Shown: positions 1 through 7,917 of the stretch, one piece after another | Numbering within the stretch: position 1 is the first letter of the stretch | Layout of the letters: every line of letters starts with the position of its first letter | DNA from: Paramuribaculum sp. | GTDB lineage: Bacteria > Bacteroidota > Bacteroidia > Bacteroidales > Muribaculaceae | Reading direction: 5' to 3' | Length of the DNA stretch: 13,670 nucleotides | Assembly (NCBI GenBank): GCA_029058705.1 | Contig: JAIDXA010000313.1 | Coordinates: 1-13,670, forward strand | Made by a program: the position numbers and the translations under genes | The notes under the pieces: generated by a model | What the model was told of the DNA's origin: nothing | The model's database searches: none | Seen by the model: only the letters and a program-made list of their open reading frames with translations

Positions 1-3000
1 GCCTTAAGGAGGGCTACATCAAGTGGCCTTCATCTGCGGATCTGCCTTCCTATGTGCAGCAGTGGAATGGAGGCTCAGGCAAGTTGACCGTAGGGGGTGA
101 GGCCTGGGAGGATGAGAACTTCTTTATCTCACGTGTGAAACCGAAGGAACGTTTCTACAACACTGCCTCGCAGGTCTATCCGTCGCTGACGCAGTATGAC
201 GCGCTGTCAAACCCCAACGGGACAGACAAGCGTTACCTCTGGTGGGTGCCTATCGGCGATTGTCCCCCGGATGGCGGCTATCATACCAATGCACTTCCCA
301 ATGGTGTTTATGACGGCGAGGTGTTCTCCATGTGGAGCTATATGGACCATTACGGCAACTGGACCTCGCCCTGGGGATGGACACCCGGCGCATTCGCCGA
401 CGTGGCCCATAAGAACGGTGTGGCCGTTTCCGGTGTCGCTTCGGTCCCCTATGGCGGAATCTCGTCAAACTGGTCTACCGCATTCTCTCAATTCAAGAAT
501 CTCGACGGCGCCGCTGTAGGCAAGTTCCTTTATTATCATGGTGTCGACGGTCTGGGCTACAACTCGGAGTGGAGCGGATCAGCGCCTTCGACCTACATCA
601 CTCCGGTCCACGACCAGATAGCCGCATATATGGCAGAGCGCAACCCGATCTTCGAGAATGTGTGGTATGCAGGAACGACCGACGGAGGCAGCATCTCGTT
701 CGATACCGGAGTGCATTCAAGTTTTGCCAATGTGTTCCGCAATGCGTCGATGTTCCTGAACTACAACTGGAACAACTCATCGACAATTGTAAACTCAATT
801 GCCTATGCAAAGGCGCAGAACCGCAATCCGTTCTTCATCTATGCCGGTATGAACCAGCAGGGCGGCGAGCCCAAGTCAGGCGACAACTATCCTGTCGTTG
901 CCAACTATCAGTATTCGATCGGAGTCTGGGGCGCCCACAACTACAACATGTTCTGGCAGGGACGTACGGGAGGTGGAGCAGCATTATCGACCGTGCAGCG
1001 CTACTACCTCAACATGTGCGAGCAGTGGTTCACCAACGGCAAGCGCAACCCGGCGATCAAGATGCCGATCACGACCAACCGCGCTCACCGGGCGAGCGAT
1101 GATTTTGCCGGTATGTCGAGCATGATGTCGGCGCGTTCCGTTCTCAACTGGGATCTGAAGGACGAGCCGTTCATCACCTATTTCAACATGGGTAACGGAA
1201 CATTCTTCAACTGGCACGGAGAGCGAGTGAGCGAAAAGCCATGGTATAACATCGGTATCCAGGACTACCTCCCGACATGGCGCTGGTGGTTTGCTCCGAC
1301 CTTCCTTCAGAAGGATGTGACCGAAGGGACGACCCATCTGTCGGCCGACATGACATGGGATGACGCTTATTTCGGCGGTTCATGTCTGCAGATCACCGGT
1401 ACGACAACCGAAGAATATCTCCATCTGTTCAAATCGGAATTCAAGATCACTTCGCAGGCCACAATCCGAGTGCGCTATAAACTCGTTGAGGGCGAAGGCG
1501 ATGTCGCGCTTGTGATGTCCAACAAGGGAACAGAAGGCGAATTGCTTTCTTTTGCCGCTCCGACAGCCGGCAAGACAAACGTGCTGGCAACAGTGGCGAC
1601 ATCAGAGGAACTCCGCACGAAATCGCTCGAAGACGGTGCAGAAGGCTGGCAGACAATCGAATACAAGGTGACAGCAGCAGAAGCCAACCGTGCGTTCAAA
1701 AATCCTTTGGCCGTGATCGGTCTTCAGGTGAAAAATGCCAGGAACCTCAAGCTGCTTCTCGGCGAGTTCAGCATTCTTCCGAATACTTCATTCACGACAC
1801 CCGCAGCTCCCAATATCACACTCTCGAAAACCCTCTATAGCGATCTTAAAGGTATAGATGCGAAGGTTGTCTGGGAAATGCCCAACACAAAATCTGTCGG
1901 CGAACCTGTCTACAACAGCGATGTCAACACATCAATGTTCAAGGTCTATGCTCAGGAAGAGGGTGGCGAACCTGTCTTCATGACGGCAACCACTTCATGG
2001 GCTGCCATAGCCTATGCCGCACCCAACACCGACGACGCAAAGAAGATCCGCTTCGGAGTGAGCGCCGTTTCGACCGACATGACCTCTGAATCGGCCATCA
2101 GCTGGAGTGAATATCTCGAGAAGGGCGAATACACAATGAGTGATGAACTCACAATCGATAAATCGACAATCAAGGTGAATGAATCATTCAAGCTCGGATA
2201 TGTCGATCCTCGTCACTCCTCTTCTACCTTCAAGCTCTATAACACCAATAACCAGCTTGTTGCATCAGGCGAAGGTGTAAGTCTGGAAGTTCCCGAAGGT
2301 CTTGGTGAGATCGGCGGTTATGACCTCGTTGTTGACGAAGGTACAGCCAAAGAAGTGCGCCATGGCTATTTCGTTCAGATATCGAGCGACATCGTGGGTG
2401 CGCTTCCTGAAATCTACACTCTTACAGCCGACGGCTCTACCGTCGATGAAAACTCTTCGGCTGTAAGCATCGCACTGACTGACACTCCGACTCTCGGCTA
2501 TACCGGCCGTGATGCCGATGGTGTGGCTTCCCGTGCTATCAAGCTGAACAACGGTCACATCGGTGGCTCCAACAGTCAGTTCGGAATTCAGGCAAGGCAG
2601 TCGTTCACCATTGCCGGATGGTTTAAATTCGACGAATTCCCCGCCGACAAGGGATGGTCTCTCATGAACATCACCAATAAGAACGGAGCATGGCCCAACT
2701 CGAACTGGGGATGGTGCTGGAGCTCTGTTGACAAAGACGGTAATATCAGCTTTAAATTCCGTGGAAATGAAACCGACAGCAGTTCTCCGGGTGAACATCA
2801 GTACACCTTCCCGAAAACTAAATTATCGCCGGGAGCATGGACTCATCTCGCATTTGTTTGCGAATATGCTACTCAAGGATTCCGTTTCATTCTGTATGTC
2901 AATGGTGTTGCACAAGAGTCAAATTGGGTTGAATACCAGACATGGAATAGCGGAACTCTGAAATCAAGCGGTAAGAACGATGAATTCTGTGCCGGACGTA

Positions 3001-3833
3001 CATATGCGATTGCCAGCACCGACGACCTGATTCTTGGCGGTGTGCTCTATCAGGAATCTGCTGTTGACGGTATCATCGACGATATGCAGATCTGGACCAA
3101 GGCTCTTACAGCCGACGAAGTGAAGGTAGCGATGAATGAAGTGAACAGAAACAACGTTCCTTCCGGACTTCTTGCTTACTGGGACTTCGAGGACGATGCT
3201 GACCCCAACACATACATGTTCAAGTCAGTCGGCGAAAACAAGACAATCGACGGCTACAACTTCGATCTTGAAAGTGTTCAGAATGGTGGTGAGGGCCAGA
3301 TGCAGAAAGTTCCCAGACCTCCCTTCTATATCTCCGGTTCGCCGTTCATCTCCGGTTCTGCCTTCCAGGTTGTTACTGAACCTTCGTGGAAGTCTACCGA
3401 CCGTATGGCCGAATTTACCGGCAAGGATGTCGAAGGTGCAGCCAACAAGGGTGTGGCCGGAGCAGCTTCGGTCAAGTTCTCGAAGAATGGCGACCACACA
3501 GTCACACTGACACTTGCCAACACTTATGGTTCAGACTCACGCGACTATCCTGTATTCAAGGTCGACGGCGAGGCTGCGATAGGCGACGTGGTTGCTGACG
3601 GCAGTGAAGTTTCGGCCTACACGGTCGACGATGTCCTCTTCGTTGAGTTCGCACAGGACGGTGCATATAAGGTTGAAGTGTTCAACACGGCAGGTATGCT
3701 CGTAGGCAACGCTGATCTTGACGCGGTTGCCGGCCAGAATGCCCGCGTGACGCTTGGCGCAGCCGGAATCTACCTCGTTCGTGTTACCTGCAACGGTCAG
3801 GAACTCCGCACAATCAAGGTGATCCGCAAGTAA
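1..3833 (+). CDS. GH85-type endo-beta-N-acetylglucosaminidase with LamG and T9SS sorting domains (5' partial)
   Basis: The frame is open from base 3, so the true start is upstream; the GTG at 54 lies inside coherent protein and is used here only for numbering. GH85 enzymes cut the GlcNAc-GlcNAc core of N-glycans. Visible GH85 features are the ENFFISRVKP segment near the start, a TIM-barrel strand AHKNGVAVSG (about 122-131), and GYNSEW with Asn170 and Glu172, which fit the family's catalytic N-x-E pair. A WDDAYFGGSCLQITG stretch typical of the post-barrel beta-sandwich follows (about 440-455). Next come an Fn3-like module (about 582-690), a LamG/concanavalin-like domain (about 823-1045), and a C-terminal sorting domain (about 1185-1259) ending GIYLVRV...TIKVIRK, as in type A substrates of type IX secretion. 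I infer a secreted or surface enzyme acting on host or dietary glycoproteins. The family call is confident; exact linkage specificity is not shown. Confidence 0.88.
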   Translation, partial: LKEGYIKWPSSADLPSYVQQWNGGSGKLTVGGEAWEDENFFISRVKPKERFYNTASQVYPSLTQYDALSNPNGTDKRYLWWVPIGDCPPDGGYHTNALPNGVYDGEVFSMWSYMDHYGNWTSPWGWTPGAFADVAHKNGVAVSGVASVPYGGISSNWSTAFSQFKNLDGAAVGKFLYYHGVDGLGYNSEWSGSAPSTYITPVHDQIAAYMAERNPIFENVWYAGTTDGGSISFDTGVHSSFANVFRNASMFLNYNWNNSSTIVNSIAYAKAQNRNPFFIYAGMNQQGGEPKSGDNYPVVANYQYSIGVWGAHNYNMFWQGRTGGGAALSTVQRYYLNMCEQWFTNGKRNPAIKMPITTNRAHRASDDFAGMSSMMSARSVLNWDLKDEPFITYFNMGNGTFFNWHGERVSEKPWYNIGIQDYLPTWRWWFAPTFLQKDVTEGTTHLSADMTWDDAYFGGSCLQITGTTTEEYLHLFKSEFKITSQATIRVRYKLVEGEGDVALVMSNKGTEGELLSFAAPTAGKTNVLATVATSEELRTKSLEDGAEGWQTIEYKVTAAEANRAFKNPLAVIGLQVKNARNLKLLLGEFSILPNTSFTTPAAPNITLSKTLYSDLKGIDAKVVWEMPNTKSVGEPVYNSDVNTSMFKVYAQEEGGEPVFMTATTSWAAIAYAAPNTDDAKKIRFGVSAVSTDMTSESAISWSEYLEKGEYTMSDELTIDKSTIKVNESFKLGYVDPRHSSSTFKLYNTNNQLVASGEGVSLEVPEGLGEIGGYDLVVDEGTAKEVRHGYFVQISSDIVGALPEIYTLTADGSTVDENSSAVSIALTDTPTLGYTGRDADGVASRAIKLNNGHIGGSNSQFGIQARQSFTIAGWFKFDEFPADKGWSLMNITNKNGAWPNSNWGWCWSSVDKDGNISFKFRGNETDSSSPGEHQYTFPKTKLSPGAWTHLAFVCEYATQGFRFILYVNGVAQESNWVEYQTWNSGTLKSSGKNDEFCAGRTYAIASTDDLILGGVLYQESAVDGIIDDMQIWTKALTADEVKVAMNEVNRNNVPSGLLAYWDFEDDADPNTYMFKSVGENKTIDGYNFDLESVQNGGEGQMQKVPRPPFYISGSPFISGSAFQVVTEPSWKSTDRMAEFTGKDVEGAANKGVAGAASVKFSKNGDHTVTLTLANTYGSDSRDYPVFKVDGEAAIGDVVADGSEVSAYTVDDVLFVEFAQDGAYKVEVFNTAGMLVGNADLDAVAGQNARVTLGAAGIYLVRVTCNGQELRTIKVIRK
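3330..3365 (+). repeat. 18-bp imperfect tandem duplication inside the hydrolase gene
   Basis: Bases 3330-3347 encode ISGSPF and 3348-3365 encode ISGSAF. The two 18-bp units differ at only a few bases and keep the frame. It lies in the linker between the LamG domain and the C-terminal modules and looks like a small in-frame duplication. Confidence 0.6.
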
Positions 3834-3848
3834 GATCCGGGAAGAGAT

Positions 3849-3864
3849 AACCGGCAGTCCGGTT
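3849..3864 (+). terminator. Short hairpin after the hydrolase stop
   Basis: A 6-bp perfect stem, AACCGG / CCGGTT, encloses a CAGT loop and is followed by TCTC. It starts 15 bases after the stop codon. It is probably an accessory stem to the stronger terminator just downstream, since no T-run follows. Confidence 0.35.
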
Positions 3865-3885
3865 TCTCGATCAAATATTCATAAC

Positions 3886-3912
3886 AGGCCTCCGGCATCG
3901 TGCCGGGGGCCT
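3886..3912. terminator. Probable bidirectional terminator between convergent genes
   Basis: AGGCCTCCGGCA, a TCG loop and TGCCGGGGGCCT form a 12-bp stem with a single T-G wobble on the + strand. It lies between the stop of the + strand hydrolase and the stop of the - strand tyrA gene. TTTC follows on the + strand within two bases, and A-residues flank it on the other side, so it can serve either transcript. The T-tails are short, so termination efficiency is uncertain. Confidence 0.65.
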
Positions 3913-3950
3913 TTCATGTGAGGATAAAAATGTAGTTGGAATGAATGGTT

Positions 3951-4724
3951 TTATTCGAGGTTGTCCCGCACAGTGTCAAGGAACCGTTTCATGGCCTTTG
4001 CATCTCTGTCGGTCACTATCTGTTGGAGCTCGTCGAGTTTATCCCGTATGAGTCGGAGCTGACGTGGGGTGTTGGGATTGAAAAGGATCTCCGATAGCAG
4101 ATAGTCGTCTTCCGACATCAGGCCGCGGGCAATGGCCAGATGGCGTTTGAACGTGGTTCCCGGTGCGTCCTGATGTTTCATTACGGATCCGAAAACAAGT
4201 GTCGAAGCGAATGGGATTGACAGCGAGTAGGCGATTGTCAGGTCATGTTCGTCGAATGTGTAGTCGACAATGTTGAGATGCAGCGAACTGTATATTTGCC
4301 TGAAGAAATCGCGGCCGCTGTCGCTGCCTTCCGAAATGATTATTGCATTTTCATCGGCAAGGTTGGATAGTGATGCGAAAGTCGGCCCGAACATCGGATG
4401 GGTAGATACGAAAGGATGGCCGCATGTGGCGTAAAACTCCGGCAGGCCGGTCTTTACAGAAGCAATGTCAGAAAGGATGCATTCTTTCGGAATGTGAGGA
4501 AGAATGTGGTTGAACGCAACAATCGTGTTTTTGACTGTCACGGCGTTGAGAACCATTTCGGGCTCGAATTCTTCAACTTCCGTCAGATCGGAAAACCGGA
4601 GAACTCCGTAAGTGAATCTAAGCCGGGTCGGATCGGTGTCAAATACTGCGACTTCATTGTCGGGTTGAAGAAGATCGCTGAAGAATGTGCCCATCTTGCC
4701 GGCACCCATAATAAGAATTTTCAT
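3951..4724 (-). CDS. tyrA: Prephenate dehydrogenase (TyrA family)
   Basis: This enzyme oxidatively decarboxylates prephenate to 4-hydroxyphenylpyruvate, the tyrosine branch. The 257-residue protein starts with a Rossmann fold, MGAGKMG (residues 6-12). Asp29 at the end of beta-2 suggests NAD+ rather than NADP+. SDIASVK (85-91) and HPMFGP (109-114) match the conserved TyrA blocks, and His109 fits the catalytic histidine. There is no ACT or chorismate mutase domain; the mutase is fused to the upstream DAHP synthase instead. It is the last gene of the aromatic operon, 25 bp after the preceding stop, and is followed by a terminator hairpin. An arogenate-specific role is possible but nothing in the sequence favours it. 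Confidence 0.9.
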   Translation of the reverse strand: MKILIMGAGKMGTFFSDLLQPDNEVAVFDTDPTRLRFTYGVLRFSDLTEVEEFEPEMVLNAVTVKNTIVAFNHILPHIPKECILSDIASVKTGLPEFYATCGHPFVSTHPMFGPTFASLSNLADENAIIISEGSDSGRDFFRQIYSSLHLNIVDYTFDEHDLTIAYSLSIPFASTLVFGSVMKHQDAPGTTFKRHLAIARGLMSEDDYLLSEILFNPNTPRQLRLIRDKLDELQQIVTDRDAKAMKRFLDTVRDNLE

Positions 4725-4749
4725 AGCTTAGTGGCGGTGATATGATGGG

Positions 4750-5838
4750 TTATGGCCGCGAGTCACGGTCGTTGATGATCTCGATCTGCTGTCGCACGGA
4801 TTCGTCGTGGATGGCCAGCAGGACGGTGCGCAGGAACTCGGCACCCATGCCCATTTCTTCGCCTAATTTCACTCGGGAACGGATGACATCGTTATAGCGT
4901 CCGGCCTGAATGACAGACATGCGGTGTTCCCGCTTATAGCGTCCGATTTCTCGGCAGACAGCCATTCGTTTGGACAGGATTTCGAGCAGGTCGTTGTCGA
5001 TTCCGTCTATTTTCTGGCGAAGGAGCTGCAGACTTTCTGTCGATTGGCGGGAGTTGCGCACAACGAGTGTTCCCAGAATGAAATTGAGAATTTCGGGGGT
5101 GATCTGCTGTGCGGCGTCGCTCCATGCGCAGTCTGGATCGCAATGTGTTTCGACGATAAGGCCATTGAATCCCATGTCCATGGCTTGTTGCGAGAGTGGC
5201 GCGATCAGTTCGCGTTTCCCTCCGATATGCGACGGGTCGCAGATGATCGGAAGCGATGGGTAACGAAGACGCAGCTCAATGGGAATGTGCCATTCGGGCA
5301 TGTTGCGGTAGAGGTGTTTGCCATAGGTCGAAAATCCGCGATGGATTGCGCCGAGCCGGCGGATGCCGGCGTTGTAAATGCGTTGCAGTGCCCCTATCCA
5401 TAGCTCGAGGTCGGGATTGACCGGATTTTTGACAAGGACAGCCACATCGGCATTGAGTTCGGCCAAAGTGTCGGCGATTTCCTGCACTGCAAACGGATTG
5501 GCCGAAGTGCGTGCGCCAAGCCAAAGCAGGTCTATGCCGGCCTCAATGGCTTCAATGACATGCGATCGGTTTGCGACTTCTGTCGCTACGAGCATTCCGG
5601 TTTCCGACTTTACTTCGCGAAGCCATTCAAGGCCTTCGCGTCCAATGCCTTCGAAGCCTCCCGGTTTGGTGCGTGGCTTCCAGATTCCGGCACGGAAAAC
5701 CTTTATGCCGTTTGCGGCAAGCTCGCGCGCTGTGGCAAGAACCTGTTCGCGTGTTTCTGCGCTACAGGGACCGGCAATTATGATCGGCGATGCCGGAGAT
5801 CCTTCCGACAGAAACAGATTGGGATTTATGTCGTTCAT
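4750..5838 (-). CDS. Bifunctional DAHP synthase / chorismate mutase (type II)
   Basis: The N-terminal domain (about 15-260) joins phosphoenolpyruvate and erythrose-4-phosphate, the first step of the shikimate pathway. The C-terminal AroQ-type helical domain (about 265-355) turns chorismate into prephenate. AGPCSAE (22-28) carries the metal-binding Cys25; KPRTKPGGF (54-62), GARTS (108-112), DPSHIGGKRE (201-210, with His204) and Glu230 are the other expected type I-beta blocks. LLRQKIDGID (272-281) marks the start of the mutase. The same fusion is known in Bacteroides and Porphyromonas, where the mutase domain also gives prephenate feedback on DAHP synthase; similar control here is inferred. 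The start codon overlaps the upstream aminotransferase stop as ATGA, so translation is probably coupled. Confidence 0.94.
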   Translation of the reverse strand: MNDINPNLFLSEGSPASPIIIAGPCSAETREQVLATARELAANGIKVFRAGIWKPRTKPGGFEGIGREGLEWLREVKSETGMLVATEVANRSHVIEAIEAGIDLLWLGARTSANPFAVQEIADTLAELNADVAVLVKNPVNPDLELWIGALQRIYNAGIRRLGAIHRGFSTYGKHLYRNMPEWHIPIELRLRYPSLPIICDPSHIGGKRELIAPLSQQAMDMGFNGLIVETHCDPDCAWSDAAQQITPEILNFILGTLVVRNSRQSTESLQLLRQKIDGIDNDLLEILSKRMAVCREIGRYKREHRMSVIQAGRYNDVIRSRVKLGEEMGMGAEFLRTVLLAIHDESVRQQIEIINDRDSRP

Positions 5839-7064
5839 ATATTATTATTGTTGTTGTTATGCGGCCTTTTGAATTTCTTGATGCGTGAGAGCGCGCGTTG
5901 CAGATTCTGTTCAGTCGCGCATAGGGACAGACGGATATACCGTGAGCCGTTGGCCCCGAAAATAAATCCTGGTGCGATGAAAACTTTTGCCTCGTAAAGA
6001 AGCCGGTCGGCAAGCGTCTCACTGCTTGGTTCGTCGTCAGGGATGCGACCCCAGAGAAACATTCCGGTCTGAGATTGACTGAACCGGCATCCGAGCTCAG
6101 TCATGATCTCCTCTGCAATGACGCGCCGGCGTCGATATTCCATGTTCAGCTCATCAAACCATTCTTCGCCAAGCGCGAGAGCTTTTGCAGCGGCAAGCAT
6201 CACCGGCCGGAATTGACCGGAGTCTACATTTGATTTGACTTTCATTATCCAACTGATGAATTCGTGGTTGGAGGCGAGCATGGCCACGCGCCATCCGGCC
6301 ATATTGTGGCTTTTGCTCAGTGAGTTAAGCTCGATTGCGATTTCTTTAGCCCCCTCGATCTGAATAATGCTGTGGCGTTTCCCGTTGTTGAGGATGAAGC
6401 TGTAGGGGTTGTCGTGGGCAATGACGATTCCGTGGCGTTGTCCGAATTCAATAAGTTTTCTGAACAATTCCGGATCAGCGGCGCGTCCGGTCGGCATATG
6501 GGGATAATTGACCCACATAAGTTTGACGTTGCCGAGGGGAAGGCGTTCGAGCGCATCGAAATCAGGCAGCCATCCGTTTTCTTCTGTCAGATCATAGGTT
6601 ATCACTTTGGCGCCTATGAGCCGGGCCGATGAAGCGTAGGTCGGATAGCCGGGATCCGGCACCAGAACGCCATCGCCCGGATTGAGAAAGGTAAGGCCTA
6701 CATGTGTGATTCCCTCTTTCGAGCCGATCAGAGGAAGAATCTCGCTGTCGGGGTCGAGCCTGACTCCATAGCAACGTCTATACCAGTCGCTGAATGCCTT
6801 GCGCAACTCCGGGAGTCCGTTGGAAACCTGATAGGAGTGGGCGTTCGGGCGGCTGGCTTCGTTGCAAAGTGTGGCAATGACGTCGGAGTGAGGCGGCCGG
6901 TCAGGGCCTCCGATCCCGAGAGAGACAATGTCGTGGCCTTCAGCATTAAGACGGGCGACTTCACGCAAACGGCGCGAAAAATAATACTCGCAGATTGTTT
7001 CGAGGCGGTCGGCCGGATTTATTTTCCTGCCGCAGTCTCTCAGGAGAGATGTTTCAGTACTCAT
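5835..7064 (-). CDS. PLP-dependent class I/II aminotransferase, probably aromatic
   Basis: This fold-type I aminotransferase probably transaminates phenylpyruvate and 4-hydroxyphenylpyruvate (or prephenate), closing the phenylalanine and tyrosine routes encoded around it. With the start at 7064 it has 409 residues. The PLP-binding Lys251 is in SLSKSHNMAGWR, Asp218 in DNPYSF, Asn186 in NYPHMPTG, and Arg378 in SRYIRLS fits the carboxylate-binding arginine. An ATG further up (7166) would run 113 bp into pheA. The 7064 start overlaps pheA by only 11 bp and gives a family-like N-terminus with NPADRLETICEYYFSRRL, so I prefer it. The protein ends oddly in six asparagines followed by Ile. Substrate is inferred from context; the family also includes LL-diaminopimelate and alanine aminotransferases. 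Confidence 0.88.
   Translation of the reverse strand: MSTETSLLRDCGRKINPADRLETICEYYFSRRLREVARLNAEGHDIVSLGIGGPDRPPHSDVIATLCNEASRPNAHSYQVSNGLPELRKAFSDWYRRCYGVRLDPDSEILPLIGSKEGITHVGLTFLNPGDGVLVPDPGYPTYASSARLIGAKVITYDLTEENGWLPDFDALERLPLGNVKLMWVNYPHMPTGRAADPELFRKLIEFGQRHGIVIAHDNPYSFILNNGKRHSIIQIEGAKEIAIELNSLSKSHNMAGWRVAMLASNHEFISWIMKVKSNVDSGQFRPVMLAAAKALALGEEWFDELNMEYRRRRVIAEEIMTELGCRFSQSQTGMFLWGRIPDDEPSSETLADRLLYEAKVFIAPGFIFGANGSRYIRLSLCATEQNLQRALSRIKKFKRPHNNNNNNI
5841..5858 (-). repeat. Trinucleotide run (AAC)3(AAT)3 encoding six Asn
   Basis: On the - strand three AAC codons are followed by three AAT codons at the very end of the aminotransferase gene. The run ends two bases before the ATG of the DAHP synthase gene. 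It is therefore both a C-terminal Asn tail and the A-rich, unstructured region where ribosomes would load for the next gene. Slippage by whole units would not change the frame. Confidence 0.85.
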
Positions 7065-7917
7065 TTGTGCATTGTCGGTATTCACCGAGTGTTTTGAAAT
7101 CGGAGAGAAGCGGTCGTACAGCTTCGATCGCTTTAAGATAGCGCGCATAGCTGTCGAAAGTGACATCGAGATAGAAACGGTATTCCCATTCCCGTCCGAT
7201 TATCGGCATGGATTGTATTTTGGAGAGATTAATGTCGTAGAATGAAAGAATGGTGAGGATCTTGGAAAGAGCTCCCTGCGTGTGGGGGAGAGTGAAAACG
7301 ACCGAGGCTTTGTCGAGCAACTCGTCGCGGGGTTTAAGTTCTGACGCCACAAGCGGGTCGGCAAGAATAAGGAAGCGTGTGAAGTTGCGCTTGTTTGTCT
7401 CGATGTTTTCTTTCAGTATTTCAAGTCCATAGAGCTGCGCGGCATACCTTCCGCAGACAGCCGCGATTCCGGCAAGTTTCTCTTCGGCGATTGTGCGGGC
7501 GCTTCCGGCTGTGTCGAAACTCTCAATCATTCTCATCGATGGGAAATGTCTGAGAAACTGTTCGCACTGCATCAATGCCATAGGATGGGATCTGACTTCA
7601 GTTATGTCATCGATCGACTGGCCGGGCAGGGCTGCAAGCATATGGGATATCCGCATCTTGTGTTCGCCGACAATCGTCAACTGGCTTTTGCGCAGCAGTT
7701 CGTGGTTCTGGAGCAATGCTCCGGCAATGGTGTTCTCGATAGCCATGATGCCGATAAGCGAAGGATCGCAATCGAGCCGCTCCATCATTTCAACGAAAGA
7801 ATCACATGGAAGGGTGGTGATTGTGTCGTCGGGATGATGGAGTGAAAAATATTGCCTGGCTGCCGCATCATGATAGCAGCCGGCAATACCCTGTATGGCT
7901 ATGTTGCGTGATGTCAT
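7054..7917 (-). CDS. pheA: Prephenate dehydratase with ACT domain
   Basis: It converts prephenate to phenylpyruvate, the phenylalanine branch. The 287-residue protein lacks a chorismate mutase domain. Family blocks seen are ENTIAG (61-66), SHPMALMQC (110-118) and NFTRFLIL (178-185, containing the catalytic Thr180-Arg181-Phe182). The ACT domain (about 203-280) should sense phenylalanine. Its GALSKIL motif (215-221) is normal, but the usual ESRP motif reads QSMP (235-238), a variant I believe is common in Bacteroidetes. The ATG overlaps the hisS stop as ATGA, so the gene is probably translated by coupling to hisS. The stop overlaps the start of the aminotransferase gene. Confidence 0.93.
   Translation of the reverse strand: MTSRNIAIQGIAGCYHDAAARQYFSLHHPDDTITTLPCDSFVEMMERLDCDPSLIGIMAIENTIAGALLQNHELLRKSQLTIVGEHKMRISHMLAALPGQSIDDITEVRSHPMALMQCEQFLRHFPSMRMIESFDTAGSARTIAEEKLAGIAAVCGRYAAQLYGLEILKENIETNKRNFTRFLILADPLVASELKPRDELLDKASVVFTLPHTQGALSKILTILSFYDINLSKIQSMPIIGREWEYRFYLDVTFDSYARYLKAIEAVRPLLSDFKTLGEYRQCTNEY

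Noticed and set aside
54..56. GTG at 54 as the true start of the hydrolase
   Set aside because: The frame is open back to the window edge and reads as coherent protein (KEGYIKWPSSADLPSYV), so the gene begins upstream.
2265..2798. 177-codon antisense ORF within the hydrolase gene
   Set aside because: It lies opposite a well-supported coding region, has no recognisable domain, and its composition is that of a reverse-strand shadow.
4924..5403. 159-codon + strand ORF opposite the DAHP synthase gene
   Set aside because: It is antisense to a clear conserved enzyme and shows no family features.
7065..7166. Upstream ATG at 7166 for the aminotransferase
   Set aside because: It would overlap pheA by 113 bp, and the added residues do not resemble the family. 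The ATG at 7064 gives a normal N-terminus and a short overlap.
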